From Lachnospiraceae bacterium UBA7784 (GTDB lineage: Bacteria; Bacillota; Clostridia; Lachnospirales; Lachnospiraceae): a stretch of DNA of 45,720 nucleotides. The DNA is taken from positions 1 to 45,720 of the forward strand of contig DLDA01000042.1 in NCBI GenBank assembly GCA_002480925.1, in the 5' to 3' direction. The notes under the pieces were generated by a model. It saw nothing but the letters and a program-made list of their open reading frames with translations. It was not told the origin of the DNA and did not search any database. Shown in pieces: positions 36,487-44,368 of the stretch (within the stretch, counting starts at the first letter, position 1; the number at the start of each line of letters is the position of its first letter). The position numbers and the translations under genes were made by a program.

Positions 36487-37794
36487 TCATTTATGCAGGG
36501 TCAATGTAAATGTAGTATAACCGTCTTCGCTTTCGACTGCAATGCTTCCATTGTGTCTGTCGACTATGGCCTTGGCTATGGCAAGGCCAAGTCCGAAATG
36601 GCCTTCCTTCCTGTTTCTGGCCTTATCGACCCTGTAAAACCTCTCGAACAGGTGCTTCTGGGCCTCAGGCGATATGGTCTCTCCGTGATTTCCTACCGTA
36701 AAGATTATATGCCTGCCGCTCTCAGAAAGTCCCACATCGACACTTGTACCGGATGAGGCGTGACCTATCGCATTCTCGATCAGGGTCTCTGCCATCCTGC
36801 TTATATCTATAGGATTGCCGACTAGTCTTATACCGCGCTCTATCTTCTGCTCGATCGTCACGCCATGTTCAAACGCCGCCGCCTCGAATGGCAGGATCAC
36901 TCCCTCTATGGTCTCCGACAGATCGAATACCTCATGATCCTTTCCCGGATCTGCATCCTCTGCCGAGGCGAGAGTCAGAAGCTCCTGAATAAGCCGGTTC
37001 ATCTTCCCTGTCTCGCCCTTTATGTATCCCAGATACTTGTCATTGTCCTTTGTCGATCTGGCCATGTCGATATTCACATCGACTACTGCAAGAGGGGTCT
37101 TAAGCTCATGGGAAGCATCGGCTACAAAGGCTCTCTGCCTCCTCATATTTTCCTCTATCGGCTGTACCAGATATCTGGCCAGCAGTATGCTTACTATTAT
37201 AACGGCTGCCATGCCCGCTGCCGCTATAATGCCTGTAAGAGCAAATACCGGGATCAGTCTGTGCCTTACAATATCGGTATCGATGAATGTGATCTGGGTC
37301 ACATCCTCGACCTCCCTTATGGAGAAACGATAATGCGAATAGTCACCCGAGTCGTTCCCCGTTTCCTTCATCTGGAAACCCAGGGCCTCTATATCATCCA
37401 TATCAGCATCAGCATTCTGGACTACCGCTATGCCCTTATTATTGTTCCCGACCTTTACCTTGCCGGCATCTCCGGACGCCTCGTTTGCTATCAAGTCGTC
37501 CGGATCCTCCTTTCCGTTCCTCTCTATAAACACTGCATAGGAAGGAGACTCAGGATAGGCATAGCTCGAGTTGTCCTGTCTGGTATCGTCTCCTGCCTCC
37601 TTCATTCTAAGACCAAGGATGCTGTCGTAATAGGCATCATAGGAGGCATCCTCAGCCCGTCTCAGATGCTTGTCGAGTGTCACTGAATTCTCATTGTACT
37701 GGGAGGCAAAGGCGAAGGCCAGAATGATGATGACTATCGAGGACATGGTGATCGAGAGGATCAGCTCAATCCTTCGCTGTAGCTTCTTTATCAT
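36487..37794 (-). CDS. Sensor histidine kinase
   Basis: A 435-residue membrane kinase with two helices (about residues 11-31 and 181-208) around an extracellular domain of about 150 residues. The H-box is FVADASHELKTPLAVV with phospho-acceptor H229. The N-box ENAIGHA and the G2 box GHFGLGLAIA are clear; the usual G1 aspartate is replaced in FTVGNHGETIS, a change common in this Firmicute group. It overlaps the 3' end of the response regulator gene by 29 bp. The signal sensed and the regulon are unknown. Confidence 0.93.
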   Translation of the reverse strand: MIKKLQRRIELILSITMSSIVIIILAFAFASQYNENSVTLDKHLRRAEDASYDAYYDSILGLRMKEAGDDTRQDNSSYAYPESPSYAVFIERNGKEDPDDLIANEASGDAGKVKVGNNNKGIAVVQNADADMDDIEALGFQMKETGNDSGDYSHYRFSIREVEDVTQITFIDTDIVRHRLIPVFALTGIIAAAGMAAVIIVSILLARYLVQPIEENMRRQRAFVADASHELKTPLAVVDVNIDMARSTKDNDKYLGYIKGETGKMNRLIQELLTLASAEDADPGKDHEVFDLSETIEGVILPFEAAAFEHGVTIEQKIERGIRLVGNPIDISRMAETLIENAIGHASSGTSVDVGLSESGRHIIFTVGNHGETISPEAQKHLFERFYRVDKARNRKEGHFGLGLAIAKAIVDRHNGSIAVESEDGYTTFTLTLHK

Positions 37795-38476
37795 TGACTG
37801 CCTCTACATCAAGCCTGTAGCCAACACCGCGGACTGCACGGATACATACGTCTGCCTTTAAGAACTTGATCTTCTTCCTGATGAAGGATACATAGACCTC
37901 GACATTATTGTATTCGACATTATCTGCATTTCCCCAGATCCTCTCGGAGATCTGCTCCCTGGTCAGGGCCTTGCCCGGATTCTCGAGGAAGTATTCTAGT
38001 ATCTTGAATTCCTTTCCGGCAAGAGATATGGTCTGTCTGGTGTCTGAATTCATCAGGGAGGCATTCCTCCTGTCGAGGCTTAAGTTGCCTGCTCTGACCA
38101 CATCATCCTCACTGCCGTAGTTTCTCCTGATAAGGGCCCTAAGCCTTGCCAGAAGCTCCTCGACCTCGAACGGCTTGGTCATGTAGTCATCGGCTCCGGC
38201 GTCAAGACCCTTCAGCTTGTCAACAAGAGACGACCTGGCAGTAAGCATAAGGACCGGTGTCGTAACCTTTGCCTTCCTCATCTCATAGATGATCTCGGTC
38301 CCGTCCTTACCCGGCAGCATACCGTCCATTATCACTATATCGTAGGCTCCGGTCATAGCCCTGTCACATCCACTGACTCCGTCAGAGGCTATATCCACAT
38401 CATAATTCTCCTGAGTAAGCCTGTCTCTCAAGGCATCTGCAAGAGCAAATTCATCTTCAACTATCAGGATCTTCAT
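37766..38476 (-). CDS. OmpR-family response regulator
   Basis: A 236-residue regulator with an N-terminal receiver domain (phospho-acceptor D51 in IVIMDGMLPGKDG, lysine in DDYMTKPFE) and a C-terminal OmpR/PhoB winged helix (LTREQISERIWGNAD, then VYVSFIRKKI). It precedes its kinase gene with an overlap, as in many paired systems. GGAGG lies 5 nt before the ATG, and a TAGAAT -10 stands about 40 bp upstream. Target genes are unknown; it is divergent from the nitrogenase-like gene, which is a possible target. Confidence 0.95.
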   Translation of the reverse strand: MKILIVEDEFALADALRDRLTQENYDVDIASDGVSGCDRAMTGAYDIVIMDGMLPGKDGTEIIYEMRKAKVTTPVLMLTARSSLVDKLKGLDAGADDYMTKPFEVEELLARLRALIRRNYGSEDDVVRAGNLSLDRRNASLMNSDTRQTISLAGKEFKILEYFLENPGKALTREQISERIWGNADNVEYNNVEVYVSFIRKKIKFLKADVCIRAVRGVGYRLDVEAVNDKEATAKD

Positions 38477-38516
38477 ATATCCTCCATAATCAAGCTCAAA
38501 TTTCAGCTATTTTCAT

Positions 38517-38545
38517 ATTCTAACACGGATCCCCGGAAAAATAAA
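38517..38545 (-). promoter_or_regulatory. Promoter candidate of the two-component operon
   Basis: On the minus strand TAGAAT (38517-38522) lies 17 bp after TTTATT (38540-38545). The -10 is good and the -35 is weak. The response regulator starts 40 bp downstream. Confidence 0.4.
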
Positions 38546-38561
38546 GAGGCACTGCCGGCTC

Positions 38562-38590
38562 TTGCCTTTCCTGGCATAATGGTCCATAAT
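38562..38590 (+). promoter_or_regulatory. Promoter candidate of the nitrogenase-like gene
   Basis: TTGCCT (38562-38567) and CATAAT (38585-38590) are separated by 17 bp. Transcription from it would start about position 38597, next to the ATG of Met4 (38598), giving a leaderless or nearly leaderless message. No Shine-Dalgarno sequence precedes either ATG. The call is tentative. Confidence 0.35.
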
Positions 38591-39842
38591 GTTTTTCATG
38601 AACAGAGCTGATTTCAAGAAGAAAACCTTTACTCATATACCTGTATACTCCGGAGACGTCTCCGGCGCTGCATCCGCCCTCTATGAGATGGGCGGCATGA
38701 CTGTGATCCATGATCCAAGCGGCTGTAACTCCACCTACAATACCCACGATGAGCTGCGCTGGGAGAAAAAGGAAAGCCTGATCTATATCTCCGGCCTTCG
38801 CGAAAGCGACGCGATAAGAGGCAATGACAGCCGTCTTATCAATGATACTCTCTCTGCTCTCTCCTCATTAAAGCAGCGTCCTTCATTCATTGCGGTCTGC
38901 AACTCACCTGTTCCAGACATAATAGGGACCGATTTCTCTGCCATCACAAGGTTAATAGAGCTTAGATCCGGTATCAGGACCTTCTATGTCCCGACCAATG
39001 CCATGCATGATTACACCACAGGTGCTGCCAATGCCTTTCTGGCTCTGGCCAAAGGGTTTCTCACCTCTGAAAGGCTCTCTGTTGCCAGGTCAGGGAAATC
39101 AGTAAACCTGCTGGGACTTACTCCCTTTGAATTCCCCTATGAGAGCCAGATCGACCGTCTCTATTCCCTTCTGGAGGATGCCGGGCTTACTGTCGCATCA
39201 AACTGGGGAAGAGGGAGTGCCTGCCATTCCGCCGGTTCCATAGAAAGAGCCGTCCTTGCAGACGTATCCCTTGTCGTCTCCTCTACCGGTATCCTTGCCG
39301 CCGACTATCTCTACAGGAATTACGGCATTCCTTATGTGATAGGAAACCCGGTCTTTTCGACCTCCCCTTCAGCCTCTTTGGACCTCTTTCAGAGAAAAAC
39401 AATAGACTCTCTCTACGCAGCCATGGAATCCGGTTCTTGTGAAAATGTGTATATGGGCATTCTGGGCGTGTCTCAGTGGAAAATAAGAAATGAGGCCTCC
39501 CCTGTCACTGCATTTATAGGTGAGCCTGTGATGATGGGCTCTGCGGCTGCTTCCTTTTCGCTTTCTCACCCGGGGAAAAAAGTACGCCTTATCGCTGCTA
39601 CTGAGACAAAGGGCCATGGTCTCATCTCCTCTGAGGTCATAAGTCCCTGCGGAGAGGCTGAGATCGCGGACGCTATAAGTGACTGCAGCACTATCCTTGG
39701 CGATCCCCTGCTAAAAAACGCTGCCCACGGCAGCAAAAGAGGCTTTTGCAGTGACAAGCAGCGCTGGATCGACATGCCCCACCTGGCTATGTCGGGGAGG
39801 ATGTTTATAGCCTCCCCAAAGACATTTATACCTCAGATGTGA
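38589..39842 (+). CDS. Orphan nitrogenase component 1-like protein
   Basis: The only plus-strand gene: a 417-residue protein that resembles the nitrogenase component 1 family (NifD/NifK/NifE/NifN, BchN/B and others). Motifs: HDPSGC46NSTYNTHDE, matching the HGPxGC region; AVC104NSPVPDIIGTDFSAI, matching the CxxELIGDD region; and ADYLYRNYGIPYVIGNP. The first P-cluster cysteine of NifD has no counterpart, and no FeMo-cofactor Cys/His pair is evident, so at most a reduced cluster is expected. There is no second subunit, no NifH-like reductase and no cofactor gene nearby. Starts at 38589 or 38598 have no ribosome site. Its 3' end overlaps the methyltransferase gene by 17 bp. The role is unknown. 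Confidence 0.8.
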   Translation: MFFMNRADFKKKTFTHIPVYSGDVSGAASALYEMGGMTVIHDPSGCNSTYNTHDELRWEKKESLIYISGLRESDAIRGNDSRLINDTLSALSSLKQRPSFIAVCNSPVPDIIGTDFSAITRLIELRSGIRTFYVPTNAMHDYTTGAANAFLALAKGFLTSERLSVARSGKSVNLLGLTPFEFPYESQIDRLYSLLEDAGLTVASNWGRGSACHSAGSIERAVLADVSLVVSSTGILAADYLYRNYGIPYVIGNPVFSTSPSASLDLFQRKTIDSLYAAMESGSCENVYMGILGVSQWKIRNEASPVTAFIGEPVMMGSAAASFSLSHPGKKVRLIAATETKGHGLISSEVISPCGEAEIADAISDCSTILGDPLLKNAAHGSKRGFCSDKQRWIDMPHLAMSGRMFIASPKTFIPQM

Positions 39843-41106
39843 CCTGGAAGATGAAAAACTTCAGATAGAAGCTGGAATCAAGTCCCCAGAGATAGGGATG
39901 GTCAGGAGACTGGGCGCTGTATGAGACCTGACGGAGTCTTTTGTGGGCTGATATGGCTGCCTGGGATATGACCCTGCGAAGGAGCTCCTCTGTCATGAAG
40001 TGAGAGCATGAGCAGGTCGCAAGGAAGCCTCCGTCCTTTACCAGAAGCATACCCTCGCGGTTTATCTCGCGGTAGCCCTTCTCGGCCTGCTTTACAGTAT
40101 TCCTCGACTTGGTAAATGCCGGAGGATCGAGAATCACAAGGTCAAACCTTTCTCCCTTCCTGCGAAGGTCCGGCAGGGCATCAAGTACGTCTGCGACCTC
40201 AAAGCGGGCTGTATCAGACAGGCCGTTTATGGCCGCATTGTCCCTGGCCTGGGATATTGCCAGCTCTGATATGTCAAGTCCCAGCACTGAAGCGGCCCCG
40301 CCTCTTGCAGCATTCAGGGCAAATGTCCCCATATGGGTAAAGCAGTCGAGCACAGTTTTCCCCTTGGCGAGCTTCTGGATCAGGAGGCGGTTGTACTTCT
40401 GATCGAGGAAAAATCCGGTCTTCTGTCCATTCTCCACATCAACCCGATAGCTTACTCCGTTTTCTACTATCTGAGCCAATGGACTTTCCAAACGGTCAGG
40501 AAACTCTCCCGACGGATACCACTCTCTTTCCATGTCGTTAAAGGGCTCCTCTATAAAGCCCTCTGCCTCTGTATACAGCCAGCCCTTGAAGGGCTTCATC
40601 CCCTCCTTCTTCCTGACCGATGCATCTGATCTCTCATAGATCCCTCTGATATGAAAGCCCATGCCCCCAAGCTCATCAAGAAGCAGCGAGAGGATCACAG
40701 GCTTTATCCTGTCCATTCCTAGTGAAAGCGACTCTATTACCAGCAGATCATCATACTTATCCGCCACAAATCCCGGAAAACCGTCAGCCTCAGAAAAGAT
40801 CAGCCTGCATGCGCCCATATCGACCACATTCTCACGGTAACTCAGAGCCCGCCTTACCTTTTCCTTAAAGAATCCACGATCCGGCTTCTCCTCCCTGTAG
40901 CGTGAGAGGATCCTGACCCTGATCTTTGAGGCGCTGTTGTAGACTCCCCATCCCAGAAAGAAATCATCGAAGTCGAGCACCCTTACCATCTCTCCGTCAG
41001 CTGCCCCTCCCGGCTCCTCGTCTATCTCATTGTCGAATATCCAGGCTCCGCCCTTCTTTAAGGACCGGCCCTCGCCTCTCTTTATCCTTATAAAATAATC
41101 CTGCAT
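39826..41106 (-). CDS. RlmI/RlmK-type class I SAM-dependent rRNA methyltransferase
   Basis: A 426-residue protein with an N-terminal PUA-like domain (about residues 1-75) and a C-terminal Rossmann methyltransferase domain. Key motifs are LDCFTHMGTFALNAARGG and VLGLDISE for SAM binding, LVILDPPAFTKSR (motif IV, DPP) and ATCSCSHFM, where the catalytic cysteine of C5-methyltransferases is expected. This fits 23S rRNA (cytosine-C5) methyltransferases such as RlmI; the modified base is not proven. It has its own promoter (41141-41169) and overlaps the opposing nitrogenase-like gene at the 3' end. Confidence 0.92.
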   Translation of the reverse strand: MQDYFIRIKRGEGRSLKKGGAWIFDNEIDEEPGGAADGEMVRVLDFDDFFLGWGVYNSASKIRVRILSRYREEKPDRGFFKEKVRRALSYRENVVDMGACRLIFSEADGFPGFVADKYDDLLVIESLSLGMDRIKPVILSLLLDELGGMGFHIRGIYERSDASVRKKEGMKPFKGWLYTEAEGFIEEPFNDMEREWYPSGEFPDRLESPLAQIVENGVSYRVDVENGQKTGFFLDQKYNRLLIQKLAKGKTVLDCFTHMGTFALNAARGGAASVLGLDISELAISQARDNAAINGLSDTARFEVADVLDALPDLRRKGERFDLVILDPPAFTKSRNTVKQAEKGYREINREGMLLVKDGGFLATCSCSHFMTEELLRRVISQAAISAHKRLRQVSYSAQSPDHPYLWGLDSSFYLKFFIFQVTSEV

Positions 41107-41140
41107 CTATTGCCTCTCTTAATTCATTATCAACAGGAAA

Positions 41141-41169
41141 ATTATACCCGATGCCGGGACGGGATTCAA
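41141..41169 (-). promoter_or_regulatory. Promoter of the RlmI-type gene
   Basis: On the minus strand TTGAAT (41164-41169) and a perfect TATAAT (41141-41146) are separated by exactly 17 bp. The gene starts 34 bp downstream of the -10. Confidence 0.8.
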
Positions 41170-41171
41170 AT

Positions 41172-41194
41172 AAAAAAAGCCCCGCACTGCGGGG
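41172..41194 (-). terminator. Intrinsic terminator of the tetR gene
   Basis: On the minus strand CCCCGC and GCGGGG form a 6-bp stem with a short AGT loop, followed by a run of seven Ts. It lies just after the tetR stop and just before the -35 of the next gene. Confidence 0.9.
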
Positions 41195-41203
41195 TCAATA
41201 AAT

Positions 41204-41767
41204 TCATATGGTTCTCTTGCCGCCTTTCAGCCCATGCAGCAGCAGATCTGCTGCCTCGTCTGAGAGGCTTCGCAAATCACTCACTCCATCCTTTATGCCG
41301 CAGCGGTATACTCCTGTGGCCACAGAAGCCACAAAGGACGGTATCAGCTCCCGATGGCTCTTATCCTTACCAAAATCCATAAAGAAGTCCAGGGCAAAAT
41401 AATCCATGGAAAGCTTCCTGAAAAAGAAGGCGTATCCGCTGTCAAAAAAGAGCTTTCTTCTGACCGGATCATCAGCACTTATATAATGGTAAAATACCTC
41501 TACCCCCCCCCGAAGGTTTCCGGAGGCTACAGTAGATAAAGAATCCTTCATTTCCCTTATCATATCAGTTTCTATAGAATCGAAGACATCATCTATCGAG
41601 GAGAAATGCCTGTAGAAGGTCTGCCGGTTTATAAGAGCCTCCTTAGTCACCATATCGACACGAATCCTCTTATAGGGAGTCTTCAGGATAATGCTGCAAA
41701 GCGCCTGCTTGATGGCGCGGATCGTCTTTACGACACGAAGGTCGGTTGAGGGGGTGGTAGTAGTCAT
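41204..41767 (-). CDS. TetR/AcrR-family transcriptional regulator with G9 tract
   Basis: A 187-residue regulator. The helix-turn-helix lies at about residues 10-60 (IKQALCSIILKTPYKRIRV, then TKEALINRQTFYRHF, a TetR signature). The ligand-binding C-terminal part is not specific. An uninterrupted run of nine Gs (41503-41511 on the minus strand) encodes R-G-G-V near residue 87; slippage there would frameshift the gene. AAAGGACC precedes the ATG. The promoter and a palindromic operator lie upstream; no target gene is adjacent apart from tetR itself. Confidence 0.9.
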   Translation of the reverse strand: MTTTTPSTDLRVVKTIRAIKQALCSIILKTPYKRIRVDMVTKEALINRQTFYRHFSSIDDVFDSIETDMIREMKDSLSTVASGNLRGGVEVFYHYISADDPVRRKLFFDSGYAFFFRKLSMDYFALDFFMDFGKDKSHRELIPSFVASVATGVYRCGIKDGVSDLRSLSDEAADLLLHGLKGGKRTI

Positions 41768-41794
41768 TGTCAGGTCCTTTCTTCTGTCAGATCT

Positions 41795-41815
41795 GAGGTC
41801 CGAGGTCCGAGGTCT
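41795..41815. repeat. Heptad array in the tetR leader
   Basis: Three heptads GAGGTCC GAGGTCC GAGGTCT in register, continuing as GAGGCGG, within the transcribed leader of tetR (28 bp before the ATG). The type matches the left arm of the other heptad elements. Confidence 0.75.
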
Positions 41816-41838
41816 GAGGCGGATTTACTTTCGAATTT

Positions 41839-41867
41839 AATCTACACTTTCCGTTAAATTGTAGATT
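41839..41867. promoter_or_regulatory. Palindromic operator of the tetR promoter
   Basis: AATCTACA (41839-41846) and TGTAGATT (41860-41867) are perfect 8-bp inverted arms, 21 bp from centre to centre, about two helical turns. One arm overlaps the -10 of the tetR promoter. This fits autorepression by the TetR protein, which is an inference. Confidence 0.7.
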
Positions 41868-41886
41868 AACAACGTTGATCAGTCAA
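41858..41886 (-). promoter_or_regulatory. Promoter of the tetR gene
   Basis: On the minus strand TTGACT (41881-41886) and TACAAT (41858-41863) are separated by exactly 17 bp. The predicted start of transcription lies about 85 bp upstream of the ATG, so the leader includes the heptad array. Confidence 0.8.
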
Positions 41887-41896
41887 GCTTACCATG

Positions 41897-41924
41897 CCTC
41901 ACACCTCGCACCTGCAACCTCTCA
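41897..41924. repeat. Heptad array upstream of the tetR promoter
   Basis: Four heptads CCTCACA CCTCGCA CCTGCAA CCTCTCA in 7-bp register, of the opposite orientation to 41795-41815. The two arrays flank the tetR promoter and operator just as the arms flank the 33-bp core elsewhere. Confidence 0.7.
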
Positions 41925-41932
41925 CTTGATGC

Positions 41933-41968
41933 AAAAAATCCGAGGATGCTGGGAGGAGCATCCCCGGA
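41933..41968 (-). terminator. Intrinsic terminator of the Ig-like surface protein gene
   Basis: On the minus strand TCCG-GGGATGCT and AGCATCC-T-CGGA form a stem of 11 pairs with one mismatch and a CCTCCC loop, followed by six Ts. It lies 106 bp after the surface protein stop, leaving a long 3' leader-free tail with no gene. Confidence 0.85.
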
Positions 41969-42073
41969 CCGGGATATGTTCATAACCATGAGGTTTACAG
42001 GGGTCTCACGAATTATTAAATATTGTCAAATCCCTATTTGTCTAATTGTTGATCTTTCCTGAAGGATTGGGTA

Positions 42074-44368
42074 TTACTTCTTGTCGGTCTTGAAAGCCTT
42101 GGCCTGTGTAGCCTTAGGTCCCCAAACGGTCTTTCCGTCAGTTCCCTTTACGAAAGCCTTAACCTTGACTGTAACCTTAGCACCCTTCTTTACAGAAAGA
42201 GTAGCCTTGTTTGAAGTAACGTTCTTAGCAATCCACTTGCCGTTGCCTACCTTCTTGTAAACACGATAGTTGATATTCTTGTCCTGTGAAGTCCATGATA
42301 CAGAAACCTTGGCGCCCTTCTTGTTGGATACCTTTACACCGGTAACCTTTGCAGGCTTAACAGCCTTTGCAGTAACGTATACTGTTACGTCAGCTGATCC
42401 AGCAGCGAACTCATCGTTTCCTGCGTCAGATACAGTGATCACAGCTACACCTTCCTTGACACCAGTTACCTTACCAGTTGCATCAACAGTAGCTACCTTC
42501 TCGTCAGATGACTTGAATGAAAGAGCAGTTCCTGTAGCTGCGATAGCATCGGAAGCGCCCTCTTCAAGGTTAAGTGACTTGGTAGAAACAGAGAGCTTTG
42601 TAGGCTGCTGCTTCTGAGTACCTGTTACAGTAACGTATGCAGGAGCCGGAGCAGTATAGTCGTTAGTTGCTGGAGCGGAGATCTCTACGATAGTAGATGC
42701 CTCGTTAGTAGTGGTATATGTTACCACACCATCCTTAAGTGTGAAATCTACAGGTGTAGCTGCTGCATATGTTCCATCACTGTTCTTAGAAACGAATCTG
42801 TATGAAAGAGTAGGCTGCTTAGCAAGAGCTGGTGTTGTTACAACAGAAGCTGCAAGCTTCTTTGACTTTGTAACTTTGTTAAGAGCTACAGCTGAATCAG
42901 CTGCTACAACCTTTGCATTAAGCATCTGGTTAGTAACATTAGCCTTAAGGGTGATCGTAACGGCGCCGTAGTGTGTTACATCGCTCTTGGTTGAGATAGT
43001 TATAGCTGCTACACCTGTACGCTTAGCTACAAGTGCGCCGTTTACTACATCAACTGTAGAAGTATCGTTTGACTTCACTTCATAGTTATTGCTTGAAGTT
43101 ACTGTAAACGGAACTGTAGTCTTGTCCTTTGTGGAAAGATTTACAGCTACCTCTGTATCAGTGCTGTCCTTGATACCGCCAACTGCGTCATATGAAGCGC
43201 TCTTCTCATAATCCTTGCCTTCGATTGAAACCTTAAGGGTTGAGAAAGCCTTGGCATCACGAGTTGTGATAACACGAACCCAGCCAATCTTATCAAGATT
43301 TCCGTCAGCATCGTCATCCACTCCTGCCTTTACGAAGTAGTATCCCTCTGTGGCATTAAGAGCGTTAGCTGTAGCTGTGACTGTACCGTCATCAGATACG
43401 GTGATCTCAGAAGTTTTGTCAGCTGGATCTGCTAGCGTAACATCTGTGTTTGAATCCGCCTTATAAGCTGTGTAGGAAATCTTCTCGCCCTTTACCTGAG
43501 GATTAACGAGGGTAGCTCCGATGTTCTCGGATGAGTGAGCAGCTGTAAGGTAGATGGTCTTTTTGATGTTCACGCTGCCTGCAGTCACGTTCGGTGCCGC
43601 ATCTGCAGTAGTAATCTCTGTGTCTCCGATTTTGAATGTAGAGCCGTTAGGGATTACGTTAACTGTGATGGTGTAGTCTCCGCTCTTGCCTGAAGCTGTT
43701 CCGGTAACTGAAGCAGTAAGCTTTGCAGTTCCGGCTTTCTTGAAGGTAAGCTTCCACTCATTGTTTGTGCTTTCAACAGTAGCCTTTACTGCTACAACAT
43801 CAGGATTACTGGTTGTAAGTTTTGTGAAAGTAAAAGTACCGTTATTATCAGCATCTCCAGCCTTCAGAGTGTGTCCATCAGTGGTGCCGTCAGCCTTATA
43901 GCCGAACTCGTTGATAGGATTGCTATCAATCTTCCAGTTCGGAGTATCCTTTTTATCTGATACTGTGAAGTTGATCTCCTTGGTAAGCTCAGCGCCGTTT
44001 GACTCATGGTACTTGATGGTAACCTTTGCAGTACCTTTTGCAAGAGCCTTAACAGAAAATGACTTTCCGTTAGTCTGTGGTTTTCCAGCGGCATTAGCCA
44101 CATTCGAACCATCGTTAGTTCCATCCAGATCCACCCTAACAACTGCCGGTGCTGAATTTATTACGGTGAATGTTGTTCCGTCTTTTACGTTAGTTACATT
44201 CACGTCATATGTGAACACATCATCTACAGTAAGAGCTACATTCTGTGCCTGTCTGAAATCTGTTCCTGCGTAAGCAGACACAGCTGATGAAAGACTTGCT
44301 ACCGGTGCGAATGTGAATGCTGTAGCAGCAGCGAGCACGATAGCCAAACCTTTTTTCATGTTTAACAT
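42074..44368 (-). CDS. Large secreted Ig-like (Big_2) surface protein, possibly S-layer-like
   Basis: A 764-residue secreted protein with a signal peptide ending near SAVSAYA. The mature part is a series of beta-sandwich repeats of about 80-110 residues. The clearest is a Big_2 domain near residues 585-670 (KLSVSTKSLNLEEGASDAI, EKVATVDATGKVTGVKEG); the last 95 residues resemble a fibronectin-type domain and are lysine-rich (GAKVTVKVKAFVKGTDGK). It has no cysteines, no LPXTG motif and no SLH domains. GAGAGG lies before the ATG. Its codon use (GTA, GTT, GCT, AAG) differs from its neighbours, as expected for a highly expressed gene. An S-layer or major surface role is possible but not shown. Confidence 0.85.
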   Translation of the reverse strand: MLNMKKGLAIVLAAATAFTFAPVASLSSAVSAYAGTDFRQAQNVALTVDDVFTYDVNVTNVKDGTTFTVINSAPAVVRVDLDGTNDGSNVANAAGKPQTNGKSFSVKALAKGTAKVTIKYHESNGAELTKEINFTVSDKKDTPNWKIDSNPINEFGYKADGTTDGHTLKAGDADNNGTFTFTKLTTSNPDVVAVKATVESTNNEWKLTFKKAGTAKLTASVTGTASGKSGDYTITVNVIPNGSTFKIGDTEITTADAAPNVTAGSVNIKKTIYLTAAHSSENIGATLVNPQVKGEKISYTAYKADSNTDVTLADPADKTSEITVSDDGTVTATANALNATEGYYFVKAGVDDDADGNLDKIGWVRVITTRDAKAFSTLKVSIEGKDYEKSASYDAVGGIKDSTDTEVAVNLSTKDKTTVPFTVTSSNNYEVKSNDTSTVDVVNGALVAKRTGVAAITISTKSDVTHYGAVTITLKANVTNQMLNAKVVAADSAVALNKVTKSKKLAASVVTTPALAKQPTLSYRFVSKNSDGTYAAATPVDFTLKDGVVTYTTTNEASTIVEISAPATNDYTAPAPAYVTVTGTQKQQPTKLSVSTKSLNLEEGASDAIAATGTALSFKSSDEKVATVDATGKVTGVKEGVAVITVSDAGNDEFAAGSADVTVYVTAKAVKPAKVTGVKVSNKKGAKVSVSWTSQDKNINYRVYKKVGNGKWIAKNVTSNKATLSVKKGAKVTVKVKAFVKGTDGKTVWGPKATQAKAFKTDKK

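Noticed and set aside
36487..37794. Missing aspartate in the histidine kinase G1 box as a sign of a dead kinase
   Set aside because: The same asparagine-containing variant is common in active Firmicute kinases.
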